Of a DNA stretch of 64,000 nucleotides, positions 23,179 through 34,894 are shown piece by piece. Within the stretch, counting starts at the first letter, position 1. Each line of letters begins with the position of its first letter. The notes beneath the pieces were generated by a model. It ran no database searches, was not told where the DNA came from, and was given only the letters and a program-made list of their open reading frames with translations. Origin of the DNA: Tillus elongatus (Eukaryota > Arthropoda > Insecta > Coleoptera > Cleridae); the NCBI GenBank assembly GCA_964006375.1, contig OZ023262.1:198300778-198364777 (forward strand), read 5' to 3'. Both the position numbers and the translations under genes were made by a program.

Positions 23179-26100
23179 TTAACTAAGGAATTTTCGGACT
23201 ATGTGACATGTCTGCAGCAGAACCGCCCTCTGCCCCACGTTGAGGATGTTATTTGGTAATCCGAGTTCGTTTAGATTTCCCATGAAATTTTTGGTGACTA
23301 TTCCTTCCGCCGACATTACGAAAGGATATATAGCCACCTTCTGGAGCTTCCATATGTATTTTATTTCATATGCCAAGTTTTCATACTTGGTGATCTTTTC
23401 AATTTCAGTTTTCTGAATGTTATGGTAGCGGTACAGCAATGTCTATGATCACAGCTAGCCTCATCTGTTTGTTTATCAGGACAATGTCTGGCCTATTGAA
23501 GTCCACAGTGCGGTCCGTTATCATGGGTCGGTCCCAGTACAGGAGAAAGTCCGCCGACTCCAGCACCGCCTCCGGGGAATACTTGTAGTAAGCTGGTGTT
23601 GTTGACGGGTTGAGGAGGCTGTATTTCAAAGCGATTTGTTGATGGATGATCTTGGCGAGCTAGTTATGTCTGCCTGAGTAAGCTGAGTCTGAGAGAGCAG
23701 GACATGCTGCCATGACGTGTTCAATGGTTTCTCCAACAACTGCGCATTTTCGACATTTATCCACCACTTCTAATTTTAGACAATGCTTCTCGTAGTTTTT
23801 AGTTTTTATAACCCTATCCTGAATGGCCATCACAAAACCCTCTGTCTCCGGGTAGAGTTGCCCCTCGACCAACCATATAAGCGAAGAGGTTTTATCAAAA
23901 CTATCCGCCTGCAGGTGCTTGGGGTACCTCCCATGCATAGCCTGGTCGCCCCACTGGACTACACCGTCCTGGTCAGCCGGGGTGTCCAACTCATAGTTGC
24001 GCTGAACCAGCCTAAGTGGAGTATAATCCTTATCCTCGCACACCACCAACCTCATCAGTTCATCCTGCGATGCAAGAAAACGTTGTCGCATGTTTCTTTC
24101 TTGCTTAAACAGAGGTTCTTTATATGGATTAACCCTCTGCCGCCTTCTTTCCGAGGTGTATACAGTCTTCTAACAGATGAGTTGGTGTGAAGGCACCGAA
24201 ATTTCGTAAGAAGCCTTCTCGTGAGCCTGTCCAGTTCATCCAAGTCGGTGTTAGACCATTTGACAACTCGAAAAGAGTATGTCAATACTGGTACCGCCCA
24301 TGAGTTGATAGCAGCACAGAGGTTACCTCTGGAAAGCTTAGTATTTATGAACTTCGTGACTCGCTTCCTATACTTCTCCTGGAACACTCGCTTTAGCCGA
24401 CTATGGTCCACACGCTGGTTTTGCGGACACCCTAGGTAGCGGTATGTCTCCTCAGGCGGTAGTTGATCTAAGTCGCAGAAAGGATGTTGGTCACCTTCAA
24501 GTGCCCCTCTCCTGACTTTAATTATAGCACATTTGTCGAGTCCAAACGACATTTTTATATCATTGCTAAAGATTTTAACAGTATTAATCAGTGAGTGGAG
24601 CTCATCTTGTGTCTCAGAGTATAATTTAAGATCATCCATGTATAATAAGTGGGATATTCTTATTCTGTTTTTCATATTTAGTCTATACCCGGCTCCAGTT
24701 TTGTTTAGGACAGCCGACATGGGGTTCAGTGCCAAGCAGAACCACACCGGCGACAGGGAGTCCCCCTGAAAAATGCCCCTTCCGATCCGCACTTTTCCAC
24801 AATTTTTATTGGTCATCCATATGTTTGTTCTCCAAGTACTCATGAGATGTTGAAGGACGTTTTTGATCCTTGGGCAGATCTTGTAGATTTCAAGTACCTT
24901 GTTTAACCAATCGTGGGGTACAGAATCAAATGCTTTGCTGTAGTCGATGTAGCATACATGTAGATTTCGTTTTCTTCTCTCGGCTTGTTTTAGTACTACA
25001 GCGTCTATTGTTAGCTGATGTTTGCAGCCTAAAGATTCTCTAAGACATCCTTTCTGTTCCTCCTCGATGATGTTGTTTGTTAGACAGTGTTGATATATCT
25101 TTTCATTAATTAGGGAAGTGAAAATCTTGTAAAGGACTGACAGGCAGGTTATTGGTCTGTAGTTTTTGGGTTCGTTTGCATCTCCTTTTTTGAAGAGGAT
25201 GAAAGTGTTTCCTTCAGTGAGAAATTCGGGAACTTCATTTGGGTTGCTCAGTTCTCGGGTAAAGCAACGTGAAAGAATCTCATGCGCGCCAGCCAAATAC
25301 TTAAGCCAGAAGCTATGCAGCCTGTCAGGCCCCGGAGCTCTCCAGTTCCGAGTTTTCCTGACGGCGGCAGTCACCTCAGCTGATGTAAACGCTCTCACCG
25401 ACATCTGGGGCAAGTTCACATGCACGTCCTCCACGTTCTTGATCCATGATGCAGACCGATTAAAACCGCCTGCTTTTGCCCATGTAGTGCTCCAATATGT
25501 GTTGAAGTTGGAGGAATCAATGCTAGATGGAGCTTGTAGGTTCCCATCGGCCTCAATCTTTCTCAGGAACTGCTTCTGATTGTTTCTGAATTCAGCATTC
25601 TGCTTCTTCCTTTTTGTAATCTCATTGTATCTTCTAAGCCTAGCTCCTTTGGCTTTCGCTTTTTGTCTAAGTTGATCTTTTAGATCCAAGAGTTGGTCAG
25701 TGTGGGAAGTATCTATCTTGGCTTTTCTTGCGATGATCCTAATCTTTCGATACACTTTCTTTGATTGACTGCCATCCAAAAACTCTGATATGATGTCGAT
25801 TTTGCCTCTGAGCTCGTTGATGTCTTTTTCTAAGCGTTTCTGCCATTCAGGCTTTCTGTTGTCTTGGAACTTGTGATTTGACTTTGGATAAAAGGTTTTT
25901 TGGCCGTTCAGCTCAATAACCGTAACTGCTGAGCAATATAAAGCCAGATGCACTTCGCGCAGGTCGTGGTGTGGGTTCAGGTACTCAGCAAGGGCATCAT
26001 TGACTCTTGAGATAATTGTCTTGGCTCTAGTTATATTTCGTAACACCGGTATCACTGGCCTATCAAGTGGGTCAACTCCCCCAAAGTACGCTATTGAACT

Positions 26101-26742
26101 GAGTAGTTTCTTCTTAACTTCATCCATGTTCTCGGGTACTGGTGGGCTCTCGACGGCAAGGTCGGTCGTGTCGGTACGAACTTGCTCAGTTTCAGCTCCG
26201 TCTTCAGGCTGTCCAAAGAGGTCCCGCTGCTGAAGTAAGTTGGCTACTTCTCGTTTGATTGCCTCACTTTCAGTCGTGGTCAGGTATCATTTCCTCACAA
26301 TCAAATTTTTTCTGTCAACTATGTCCTGCTCTGTTAAGTTTAACTCCGGGTGTCTTTTCGTGAATTCAGTGTGGAGAGAGTGTCTCCATCCAGGGAGTGG
26401 GTCTTCGTTGCACTGATTAGCGTAGTAGAACGTGCGAAGTACTTCAAAATTCATTTCACGTGTCCATCCTATTCGTTTAGTGCGCTCTCTCCTGCAAGCA
26501 GCCTTCCTAACTGGGGGCGAGCCAGCAAGCAAAGTGGTGTTCGGTTCTTCGACACCTTCTGTTGGTTCCACTCCACGGTTGTCATTTTGAGCTGTACCTT
26601 GTTGGTTGACAGGGGCCCGGCTCCTCAGCCTCCTGCCGCTAGTGTCCCGCACACTGTTATGCCCAGCACCAGCTCCAGGCATGCCCTGGCGCTCCCCAGG
26701 CAGCGACCTTTTTCCGAGGCTTTCATTGTTCTCCATCTTCAT
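23179..26742 (-). pseudogene. RLE-type non-LTR retrotransposon ORF (R2/R4-like)
   Basis: One long coding region broken four times. N-terminus (26742-26287) is Arg-rich then Myb-like (RIGWTREMNFEVLRTFYYAN). A single in-frame TGA at 26288-26286 separates it from the next 690-codon frame. That frame holds the RT: YRPITCLSVLYKIF, YIDYSKAFDSVPHDW, GIFQGDSLSPVWFCLAL and the catalytic LLYMDDLKLYSE. A frameshift near 24075 leads to CRKCAVVGETIEHVMAAC (CX2C-X8-H-X4-C knuckle); an in-frame TAG near 23650 and a shift near 23435 follow. Between them lies RPDIVL … AVIIDIAVP, the PD-(D/E)XK-type nuclease of R2-like elements. Total about 1,180 codons, close to full length. The catalytic YMDD is intact; the element is dead by stops and shifts. 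Confidence 0.85.
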
Positions 26743-26998
26743 GGGATGTCCCTCTTTGTTCTTTTTTTGGGTAAGAGGCTAGAACAAGGAAGGGAAAAAA
26801 TAAACCTCTGGTTAGGGTGCGGATTTAGGATGTTGGTGGATGGGGAAAGGTAATAGGAATGGGAAGTGCCTGTAACCCTGGCCAGGAGCCCTTACAGGGT
26901 GCTACCGTCCGGGCCAGACGGACCCTGGTTTTTTCACGTGGTTGTTACTCCACCCCCTCCTCCTTTCTCATCCGGGCTTGGGACCGGCCATGGCGGAG

Positions 26999-27000
<2 letters not shown>
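26743..27000 (-). other. 5' untranslated region of the R2/R4-like element
   Basis: GC-richer sequence upstream of the ORF start, ending exactly where the (ATT)n tail of the next element begins. Confidence 0.5.
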
Positions 27001-27069
<69 letters not shown>

Positions 27070-27070
27070 A
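27001..27070. repeat. (ATT)n, 3' tail of the second R2/R4-like copy
   Basis: On the minus strand this is (AAT)n directly after the 3' end of the element at 27072-28735. Confidence 0.8.
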
Positions 27071-27071
27071 G

Positions 27072-28733
27072 GAGATTCCACTTAGTTTATTCTAAGGATT
27101 GTTCTGCATGAGTTGAGCAACACCGAGTGCACTCCGTGCACCTAGGGTGTTGCTTCTGCGTCTGGATGTCAGGTAAGTATTATAGTACTTTCTGTACCAT
27201 ATGCTCCGTACTCAGGACCACTGCCTTTTGCATTAGCAGGAGATTGTGTTTTCCTGGAACTTCCTTCATGGTATTGGTAGTGACATTGGAAATATGATTG
27301 TCACATGTTCAGTATCTACTACAGGGTCTGGGGTGTGCTGGTACCACTTTTCATTCACATCTATCTTGTAGTGTTTGCGGATGTTCCAGTGGAGCTGCCT
27401 GGCTACTATGTTGTGTCTGCATTTTGGGTCTGTGTCGGTTCTCATTATTTTAGCTTTCACATAATTTGTTGCGATGGCTTGATCTTGGCAGGCAGTTATC
27501 AGAGCTTCCGTCTCGGTCTTGAGATTTACATGGGTGAGCCAGGCCCATGAGTTATTCTGATGGATGGTTTCCTTGACTCATTTGCTATTTGTCCATGAAG
27601 TGGCTTGGTTTTCCATTTTGTAATTCGCTCTTCTTTCATCTGTTGTTTCATTTTCTGTTTAATTTCTTTTACTTTCTTTGTTTCAGGCATACTATGGCTG
27701 TTGTGTTTTGGTCCTTTTTCTTCTTCGTTATTTTCGTTTTCCTCTGTGCTGTCATATTCTTTAGGTGCACCTCGTTGTTGTCTGTACACCATTCCCAGGT
27801 ATTTATATCCTTGTTTTAGTTGTAACTAACTGCTGATTCCTTCCTTGGCGATGTTGTTAGTAGCCTCAATGCTAATAATTCCTCTGCCTCCTTTTCTAGG
27901 GATGTACAATCGGTCAATGTCGGCACGTGGATGGAGAGCACCGTACATTGTGAGGAGCTTGCGCGTCTGGGTGTCCAGCTTCCGGATCTCTGCCTGGGTC
28001 CACTTGATGATCCCTAGACTGTATTGGATGACAGGAACAGCTAGGGAGGTTATGGCCATCATCTTGTCTTTGGCATTGAGCTCGGTTTTAAGAATCGCTC
28101 TTATTCGCCGGTAATATTTTTTCTTCAATTTAGTTTTCATTTTCTTGTGTTGGATACCGTCATGTTCATCTATGCCCAGATATTTGTACACATCAGTTTG
28201 GTCTAAAGATTGGATGGTTGTTGAGTTATCAATTTTGATGTTCTCCTTTGCTTGTAGTCGTCCCTTCAGGAATGTTGCCTTTGCGCACTTGTCCAATCCA
28301 AACTCCATGCTGATGCCATCACTGAACTCCTTGAAGGCTGAGAATTGTTCTCCAAGTTCCTCATCAGATTTTGCTACTAGCTTCAGATCATCAACATAGA
28401 GCAGGTGACTGACTTTTTCGCTTTCATTTTTACAGTGACATCCTGCCTCTGATTTGTTGAGGATGGAGCTTAGGGGGAACAGAGCGACACAAAACAGCAG
28501 TGGTGATAATGAGTCCCCTTGATATATCCCACTTCTCATCTTTATATTCTCGATGGTGCTAATGTTTGAATTGCTGTTGTCGTTCTTTGCTTCTAAGTTC
28601 AGGTACAGGTCGGTATTCCAGGTCTTCATTGTGTTGCTGATAAAGGATAGGAGGCTTGAGGGTGTTCTGTAGATGTTCAGAGCTTAGATTATCCAGGTGT
28701 GCGGGACTTCATCGAACGCCTTTGTGTAGTCTA

Positions 28734-28735
<2 letters not shown>
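27072..28735 (-). pseudogene. second R2/R4-like element, 5'-truncated
   Basis: Begins inside the RT at KIDYTKAFDEVPHTWI (about 28730), then a 267-codon frame with GIYQGDSLSPLLFCVALFPL and catalytic LLYVDDLKLVAK, and YKYLGIDEHDG. Downstream pieces in other frames include a Lys-rich linker (27792-27526) and RHNIVARQLHWNIRKHYKID (27460-27266), with the Cys-His knuckle deleted between KCR and HN. The nuclease end is lost or scrambled. Related to, but clearly diverged from, the copy at 23179-26742, so two lineages of the same clade are present. Confidence 0.75.

Positions 28736-28782
<47 letters not shown>
28736..28782. repeat. (ATT)n at the truncated 5' end
   Basis: Replaces the upstream part of the RT. 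It could be the tail of a further, now lost, element of the same kind. Confidence 0.8.
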
Positions 28783-28985
28783 GACAGGAATATGTCACTA
28801 GCAGTAAGCACACTCTGGCGACCGTTTTGCTAAAAGGGTTATCTTCATCAGAGGACAAAATAGGTTAGTCCATTTCATATTATGTGAAGCTAGTTTTGCA
28901 TAGTGATGGTGTTCAACCAAAGAGGTTCAACCTCTTTGTGTTCAACACTATATACACTGTGCCTATAAAGTAACGCATAAATTCA
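28783..28985. repeat. dispersed repeat B fragment
   Basis: Shares GACCGTTTTGCTAAAAGGGTTA and the following phrases with 34160-34700. Confidence 0.5.
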
Positions 28986-29911
28986 ATAAAATTTAAAGTG
29001 ACCATTATCAAGGAAAATTCAAAAACAGTTTGGTTTTTATTGTCAAAAACTAACTTCAGGGTGCCCACTCGTCTGGAAAACCGGGAAAAGCCACGGAATT
29101 TGTAGAAGCAAACATTATCAGGGAAAAATTGTGCAAATTGCCTACGAGTAAGAGAATTTTTTTTTGTCAGGGAGAATTATTTGTTACCGTTTTATGATAA
29201 ATAATTGAAACACAATGATGGGTACATATTTGTATAAAGGGGCGTTTTCATTTATTTGCAAGGAAAAATGTGTATGTTTCATGAATGTTAATTGGGGAGA
29301 AGTGTGTTTTCTGTTATGAGGTGAAGACCTACTGTATTCTGTAGTGGTGTGTTACAGATTTTGGGATCAAGGTCGGGAAAATAGGTTTTGGCATGCCAGG
29401 GAAATTGATATGCTGTTAGTGGGAACACTGAACTTTTTGATATAAAAATCTCACCCCTATCGTCATACCTCTTCAAATGGTAGCTATCCTTCGAAATTTT
29501 GAAATTGGATGATGGGTAGTGTGATAAATCTTTTCAAAGCTAATCCAATTTTCTATTGAGCTACACCCAACTTTTTTGTAGGAGTAATATTAGGTGATTA
29601 ATAACATTTTTATTATCAGTAACACCTAATACAAGTGATGCCGTAAAGAATTGCATAGTCCAGTCTTATGATTCTGATATGATACTTATGATATGATACC
29701 TTAATATCTCAAAGTCTGTAAACATTGTTCAAAATGTTGGGCTTCTTGATCTAAAAGAACTCTAGAGATTGTTGTATGCTATGTCGTAATCTATAACAAT
29801 CGACTAATGACAACAATTATCTGCTGTGTGACATATGTGTCATAAAAACCGATCAAGAATAGGTTTGATAATTTCTTGCAATACAATCTGCAGATAATAG
29901 TAGTAAATTTA
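28986..29911. other. non-coding, no gene seen
   Basis: Includes a phrase CAGGGTGCCCACTCGTCTGG near 29057 that looks like an element terminus, but I find no partner end. The open frame at 29476-29288 has no recognisable motif. Confidence 0.4.
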
Positions 29912-32440
29912 CGTAGTCAACGGCTCCACAAAATAATACCACCTTTTATCCTTGGATGCAGAGCACACCTGGACATCGATCAAATGGATGCTGTGTCGCC
30001 ATTCCTTCAGGAAGAATTGGTGGAAGAAATGTATGTGTGCCAACCACGAGGATATAACGATGGATCAGCAAAGGTCTGTCGACTACAGAAAAGTATTTAT
30101 GGGCTTAAACAAGCCAGTAGAGTATGGAACTAAAAACTAGATTCCGTGCTTTAGAACTTTGTTCTGAAACAGTCAAAGTTTGACTCGTGTGTATACTTTA
30201 AGTTCAATGGAACAAGCATGCTGATTGTGGCAGTCTGGGTAGACGGCTTGTTAATTTTCTCAAATGATGGAAAACTGAAGAGACAGGTCAAGACAAAACT
30301 CACTAGGTCATTCAAGATGACAAATCTTGGTGAGGCCGAATCAGTCCTCAGTTTCAAATTGACTCGTGACCGTCCACCTAAGAAAGTTTGGATCAGCCAG
30401 CAAGATAACATGGAGCAAATTCTCAAGCGGTTCTGCATGGATGAAGCAAAATCAGTTGCCACTCCAATGACCAGCAGTGAAAAATTTTCTAGAACCCAAG
30501 AGCCGCAAACCAGTGAGGAAAAGACTAGATGAGAAAAATCGCTTATCAAGAAGCTATATAAGGCAGCATCTTGTTTGCAGCTCAAGTCTCGAGACCTGAT
30601 ATAGCCTTCACTATAAGTAGCCTGTGCAGGTTTAACAATAATCCAGGTATATTACACTGGGCAGCTGTCAAGCGTGTCTTGAGATATCTTCGCGGAACTT
30701 CCTTATACAAGCTACAATTCGTTGGCTCCAAAACTGGACCCATCCAGGGATATTGCGATGTCGATTGGGCCAGTGACCCAGCCCTGCCAGAAATGCCATA
30801 TAGAAACATATAAAAAAAACTTATGGTCTTCTATATATGGTTGAATATGCGTATTTGAAACATGAAAGCCGACAAAAACCTCATAAGAGTTCTATATGAT
30901 TTTCCATTTAAATATATAAAGGGTTTCATATGGAATCCCCAAAGAAACCCATAATTAAATAGGGAAAATATGCTAGCTTATCTGGAACTCCACATAAACT
31001 GTCTCACAATAGTATGGAAATCCATATAGAATCCTTCCAAAACGGAACTCCATATAGATCCCTATAATTCCATTTGAGCAATCTGATTGGTTGGAATCGG
31101 AAACAAAACCCCTACCAGTAATTGGAATGCAACATAGCCTGTCAGAAATGCCTATTATCTATATAGTTGTATACATTAGGGTCATTAATTATAAGCAGGT
31201 AATATACGTGATTAGTGCTTAAATCAGTGGAAATCAAATATAAAAGCTTCAAGCAAAAAGAAACGATATACATTTTGGGGTTAGGTTTACATTGAATTCG
31301 AATAATTTGTTAATGATAAATTTACATCGCAAAACACTTAGACAGATTGATTCAGGAGGTTGTAATTTAGAAGAAAATGTCAGTTTGATATATATTTTCG
31401 TTTTCACTAAAACGAACTAGTGCCTAAACGGCGTTCTTTGGTAAGCAAAGCAGCAATGAAAATAACACCAATTAAACTTGTGAGTTCTATCAATCTAAAC
31501 CATGTCAACGACGTTCCTTATGCACGTTAACTAGACCACAGGTTTAACTAATGCTTTCAATTGTTAAACAGGATAATATTATGAATAAATTAAATTATTT
31601 TGTGCTTACAAGCAGAAACCAGTACCCATCAAAACTTCGAAAGCAGAAAACACATAAACAAAAAACGTTGATTGTTGAATAGTTGACAATGACGCTCGGA
31701 AAATCGGCGAGCAATGTTCACCGATACAGATCACGTGACAGTTAAGCTTTTGTCATTCTGATTGGTGCTTTGTCATCGACATCTTATACGGATTTCCGTG
31801 GCATATCAAATTATTGCATCAAATGATCCTTATAGAAACCAAACAATACCGCATAGACTACTTTATGGGTTTCTAGGTGGTATTCCTAGTAAGGGAATTC
31901 CGTACTAATTCACAACCCTTCCACATACATTTCCCATTCACCTTATAGAGACTAGTCAAACCACATAGGTTTCCTCATATGTTTTAATAGTATTTCTGTA
32001 AGTAATTTCTGGCAGGGAGATGAAAGAAGATCTGTCACTGGTTATATCTTCGTCAAGTGGCTGTTTTTACCACAGAGGCTAAATATATGTCAATGTCATC
32101 AGCCGCACAAGAGGTTTTGTGGTTGAGGGGTCTCTCTGAAGGAATTAAGAAATCTTTGAAGAGCCCTACTCAGATCTTCTGTGACAACCAATGGGCGAGG
32201 GTCTGGTGCTAAATGGAGCCTACAAATCAAAGGCCAAACACATCGATGTGAGGCACCACTTCCTGAGAGAAAGAATTCAAGCGAAGCTTCTGACCTTGAC
32301 GTACATACCGACCAATAGGATGGTTGTTGATTCCTTGACTAAGGCGCTTGATGTCAAAAAGTGTACTGCATGCATCAGGTGCCAGGGACTCCGCAGTTTG
32401 TAAAAGGATAGTGTTCTCCCTTGTAATCGGCAAATCCTCG
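29912..32440 (+). pseudogene. copia-type retrotransposon A, RT to 3' LTR tail, interrupted
   Basis: RT reads HLDIDQMDAVSPFLQEEL, VCRLQKSIYGLKQASRVWN, then VWVDGLLIFSND at the position of the copia YVDD box: the Tyr is Trp and the second Asp is Gly, so the active site is lost. After a frameshift comes SRPDIAFTISSLCRF and YLRGTSL, then GYCDVDWASDP, which is cut by a DNA element at 30782-32017 and resumes as DERRSVTGYIF. RNase H then reads AKYMSMSSAAQEVLWLRGLS and IDVRHHFLRERI, with a stop in between. After LRSL only about 37 bp of LTR 3' end remains before the junction with copia B. The first 30 bp (29912-29941) are the start of an LTR in inverted orientation, a rearrangement scar. Confidence 0.85.
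30782..32017. mobile_element. 1.24-kb non-autonomous DNA element inside copia
   Basis: Terminal inverted repeats CCCTGCCAGAAAT … ATTTCTGGCAGGG, flanked by AG on both sides (30780-30781, 32018-32019). Removing the element and one AG restores the copia frame across WASDP-DERRSVTGY, so the boundaries are firm. The subterminal 300 bp on each side are rich in repeats of the type CCATATAGAA / TTCCATATGG. No coding content. I cannot place it in a superfamily; a 2-bp AG duplication is unusual. Confidence 0.85.
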
Positions 32441-32676
32441 ATTTATCTAGTTAGATTTACCGATTACAAGAGAGACCACTATTCTTTTACTAACTGTATT
32501 ATCAACTCATTTATGTACAGAGATTATATTATAACATTTACAATTGTTTGTTTATTATTCTCACATACGCCAACTTGCTGATACTCTACTACAACTATAT
32601 CCATAGTGATCATTAAAGTCAATAATATAATTCAGCAGCACAGTGTAGTCAACGGCTCCACAAAATAATACCCACA
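32441..32676 (-). repeat. copia B, 3' LTR
   Basis: On the minus strand it starts TGTGGGTATTATTTTGTGG and runs to …CTTGTAATCGGTAAATC. It matches 33585-34146 once the insertion there is removed (about 235-240 bp). Confidence 0.75.
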
Positions 32677-33482
32677 GCCTCCTTATTTGCGGAGTCCCTG
32701 GCACCTGAGGCATGCAGTAAACTTTTCGACATCAAGCGCCTTAGTCAAGGAATCAGTAACCACCCTACTGATCGGTATGTATTGGAAGGTCAGAAGCTTC
32801 GCTTAAACTCTTTCCCTCAGGAAGTGGTGCCTCACATCGTTGTGTTTGGTCCTTGATTGGTAGGCTCCATTTAGCGTTAGGTTCCTCGCCCCTTGGTGGT
32901 CACAGAAGATCTGAGTAGGGCTCTTCAGATTCCTCAATTCCTTCAGAGAGACCCCTCAACCACAAAGCCTTTTGTGCGGCGGATGACATTGACATAACTT
33001 TAGAACCTGAAATTTCGATGCCTATTATCATTGGTTCAAAACGACTGGGTACACCGGCAAGAAGGATTGTTCCGGCCCACTCATTACTTACATTCAGACC
33101 GACTGACGTCAACTTGTGAGCGTTTGTGACAATTTGATTGACGTATTACTCAACGGAACTACACTCCTCTAAACTTGTAGTTATAAGAATATACGAAGAA
33201 GTCCTACTCTTCTGGTCAATCCGTCGTCCTGAAAAGTTTTATTAAGTTCTCCTATGCTTCCCTGCCGGTTTTCGTGCTCTGAATATGAACGTAGTTCACC
33301 AAGTCAACCAACAGAATCAACTTCGATCAACATTTTTTGTCTTGCTTCGTGTACGGATTTGTAGCACTCACGAAATCCCACAGATCCAAATCTTCCGAGT
33401 AGGCCTGCACAGCGAATTTCCATGTGTGGAAATTCTCACGTCCTTTTAGACGTTCGATCGGCAGCGAATTTTGAGACGACAT
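32677..33482 (-). pseudogene. copia B, gag fused to RNase H by deletion
   Basis: ATG at 33482 begins MSSQNSLPIERLKGRENFHT, then WKFAVQAYSEDLDLWDFV, the standard copia gag start. A frame at 33112-32900 reads LNVSNEWAGTILLAGVPSRF and MIIGIEISGS (gag) and passes without a stop into KVMSMSSAAQKALWLRGLSE, the end of RNase H. Protease, integrase and RT are all missing. The 3' end (about 32684-32880) is the inverted counterpart of the end of copia A. A typical internally deleted, non-autonomous derivative. Confidence 0.85.
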
Positions 33483-33571
33483 GACGGACATTGACAATAA
33501 AATGGGCGCACTGACTTGGACTCACGAATACAACTTTTTAACAAAACTGAATCCCTTGACACGAATTTATA

Positions 33572-33583
33572 GGCCCATAACCA
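33572..33583 (-). other. copia B primer-binding site
   Basis: Minus-strand TGGTTATGGGCC directly after the 5' LTR matches the GGTTATGGGCC primer site of Drosophila copia, which uses an internal part of initiator tRNA-Met. Confidence 0.75.
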
Positions 33584-33584
33584 G

Positions 33585-34146
33585 TTAAATTAAGGATTTA
33601 CCGATTACAAGAAAGAACACTATTATTTTACTAACTGTATTATCGAATCGTGCAAGTACAGAGATTATATACTTGCAATTTTAGGTCCTAGAATGTTTGA
33701 AAATGTTATTAAACTAAAGTCGAAAGAAAACTATTTTGGAGTGTGAAATGATTGGGAAGTTCAAAGGATGTAGATGAAATTTTGGATGTGCTAATAACTG
33801 AAGATTGATTGAATAAATTGTAAATTTAAAATACCGAAATAATTTTATAGCAAGAAATGTCAGTGTCAATAGAATTTTGATATGTTTCAGTTTAATATTT
33901 TAACCAAATTGCATCAATCACAGCCACAAGTTTGTAACTTCTATGTAAGATGCACTGTACAATTTTAATGCATATAAATAAATAAATAAATATTATAACA
34001 TTTATAATTGTTTTTTATTATTCTCACATACGCCAACTTACTTATACTCTACTACAACTATATACATAGTGATCATTATAGTCAATAATATAATTCAGGA
34101 TAGCGCAGCACAGTGTTGTCAACGGGTCCACAAAATAATACCAACA
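33585..34146 (-). repeat. copia B, 5' LTR, with insertion
   Basis: Starts TGTTGGTATTATTTTGTGG on the minus strand. The LTR is interrupted between GATTATAT and TATAACATTT (about 33671-33985) by roughly 315 bp of other sequence. Confidence 0.75.
33671..33985 (+). mobile_element. short retroposon-like insertion with (AAAT)n tail
   Basis: Sequence absent from the other LTR, ending ATGCATATAAATAAATAAAT, with ATTATA on both sides as a possible short target duplication. Fits a 5'-truncated non-LTR element or SINE; no coding content. Confidence 0.5.
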
Positions 34147-34159
34147 CATCAGTGCTCAT

Positions 34160-34700
34160 CACAGGTTCCAATCTTCACTTAATCACACATCAATAGGAAA
34201 CTTATTACGCAGACTATTATTTACATGACACGTAAATGCTATTGTTAGTAAACACAATGGCGATCATTTTGCTAAAAAGGTTAGCTTCTTTAAAGGAAAA
34301 ACTATATTAGAGTATTTCATTGTCTGATGAAGTCAGTTTTGCATACGGTGTCCATATAACACTATTATACATATTTATAGAGGATAACTTTTATCGCATA
34401 CAGCAATAGGAAACTCGACACAGATTATTATTTATGACACTGCTGTCAAAAAATATTCTTTTGACGATTTCGCTAAAAATGTTAGCTTCTTCATCAAGAT
34501 AAAATAAATATAACTGTTTCATTGTCTGATGGTGTTCTTATTATACATACCTATAGGTACTAGATATTTGTTTTATAGAATAGCGTTAGATTATACTTAT
34601 ATTACAGGTTAATGCCACCGTTAATAAATACACATTGATGCGACAGTTATTGAGGATATAGTAATAGGTTTATAAAGATATCCTTAATACCCTTGGTAAA
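34160..34700. repeat. dispersed repeat B, degenerate tandem copies
   Basis: The phrases TAGCTTCTTT…, TTTCATTGTCTGATGAAGTC, and AATAGGAAACTC…GACTATTATTT occur two or three times. No coding content. Function and family unknown. Confidence 0.55.
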
Positions 34701-34894
34701 CAATAGCACCTGGAAACGCAAATTTCTGTATCTGTCTCCGAAAATACAATACAGTTCATGATATGATATTACACTATCGCATTGGACTAAGATGAACATC
34801 TAAGGCACTGAATATATCATATGAAGGCGTTCATCATATAATTCATGTCGATCGGGACATGATAATCTACAAAATGGGTCTTTAGATGCCGATT

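Noticed and set aside
25166..26853. Plus-strand open frames across the R2/R4-like ORF (for example 25166-25579 and 26350-26853)
   Set aside because: Shadow frames antisense to a clearly recognisable RT protein.
34335..34360. CTGATGA in repeat B (TGTCTGATGAAGTCAG) as another hammerhead
   Set aside because: No GAAA at the right distance and no stem II; the phrase is part of repeat B.
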